Shown: in pieces, positions 5,965-6,398 of the stretch
Numbering within the stretch: the first letter of the stretch is position 1
How the letters are laid out: each line of letters opens with the position of its first letter
DNA from: Candidatus Nanohalarchaeota archaeon
Lineage (GTDB): Archaea; EX4484-52; JAADEF01
NCBI GenBank assembly: GCA_013153555.1
Contig: JAADEF010000002.1
Location: 1 to 6,398, forward strand
Direction of reading: 5' to 3'
DNA: 6,398 nt
Notes under the pieces: generated by a model
What the model was told of the DNA's origin: nothing
The model's input: only the letters and a program-made list of their open reading frames with translations
Database searches by the model: none
Position numbers and translations under genes: made by a program

Positions 5965-6398
5965 ATGGTTAACAATAAAAGAAAATTGTTAGGTATTGTG
6001 ATTATAGTATCTTTTACTTTATTTGTTATATCTCTTATGTATTATATAGACTATATTAGAATACAAAGAGAAAGTGGGCGAATTACAGTTGAAATGATAG
6101 AGAACATGACAAAAGAGGAACTTATTCAATATATAGAAGAAAGAAGATCTTCTTATAAAGATTTGTTTTATTTTTATAGACTTATACCTATAATATCTTT
6201 TAGTGGAATTGCTATAGGGGCATTAGTGTATTATTTATTAGAAGAAAAAGTATCTAATAAATCTAAACAGTTAAAAAATAACACTCAAATAATTCTAAAA
6301 TTATTGTCTCCTGGAGAAAGAAAAGTAATAGAAGCTTTATTAGAAAAAAATGGAAAAGCAATGCAATTTGAATTTAATAGAATACCGGGCTTTAATAA
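5965..6398 (+). CDS. Two-pass membrane protein with cytoplasmic winged-helix domain, C-terminus cut by window edge
   Basis: The 144 visible residues begin with a basic N-terminus (MVNNKRK) and a first membrane helix at about 8-28. A charged external loop (29-70) contains MTKEELIQYIEERR. A second membrane helix (about 72-92) follows, then a positive cytoplasmic linker (VSNKSKQLKNN). From about 110 the text LKLLSPGERKVIEALLEKNG with FEFNRIPGFN matches the start of an archaeal MarR-like winged-helix domain, including helix 1 and the run into the recognition-helix region. The recognition helix and wing lie beyond the window. By positive-inside reasoning both termini are cytoplasmic, so the DNA-binding domain is tethered to the membrane. 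ATG 5965 is the only in-frame ATG after the upstream TAA at 5920-5922. A membrane-anchored transcription regulator is the likely role; its signal and targets are unknown. It is divergent from the exported-protein gene. Confidence 0.8.
   Translation, partial: MVNNKRKLLGIVIIVSFTLFVISLMYYIDYIRIQRESGRITVEMIENMTKEELIQYIEERRSSYKDLFYFYRLIPIISFSGIAIGALVYYLLEEKVSNKSKQLKNNTQIILKLLSPGERKVIEALLEKNGKAMQFEFNRIPGFN

Overview
The window comes from an archaeon with a very AT-rich genome. The decisive gene is a complete large subunit (DP2) of the family D replicative DNA polymerase, which is found only in archaea and is absent from the classical Crenarchaeota. A bacterial-looking glycyl-tRNA synthetase, a tiny exported protein of a kind I associate with small-genome archaea, and AT-only spacers together make a DPANN-like lineage plausible. 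That placement is inference; the archaeal assignment is firm.

Layout. Positions 1-1432 (minus) hold glyS, missing only the end of its anticodon-binding domain. Positions 1433-1875 hold no intact gene. They contain a probable glyS promoter, a decayed plus-strand reading frame with two internal stops (about 1573-1875), a short inverted repeat, and a T-rich tract that probably ends polC transcription. Positions 1876-5310 (minus) are polC, intein-free, with its catalytic NCDGDED motif, two Cys4 zinc sites and a C-terminal PCNA-binding peptide. Positions 5311-5487 are an extremely AT-rich spacer with a polC TATA element, a small GC-rich island, and a hairpin terminator for the next gene. Positions 5488-5865 (minus) encode a 125-residue exported protein with a duplicated helical motif. 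A 99-bp divergent promoter region with repeated GAAACTATT-type boxes separates it from a plus-strand gene (5965 to the window edge) for a two-pass membrane protein with a cytoplasmic winged-helix domain.

How the parts fit. glyS and polC are housekeeping genes on the same strand, but the 443-bp gap and separate promoter-like elements suggest independent transcription. The divergent pair at the right end looks like a small regulatory module: a membrane-anchored DNA-binding protein beside an exported protein, with shared repeats between them. Three genes (glyS, polC, the membrane regulator) have a TATA-like element 25-27 bp before the ATG and no Shine-Dalgarno, which suggests leaderless mRNAs. 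Only the exported-protein gene has a clear Shine-Dalgarno. No RNA gene, CRISPR array or intact mobile element was seen.
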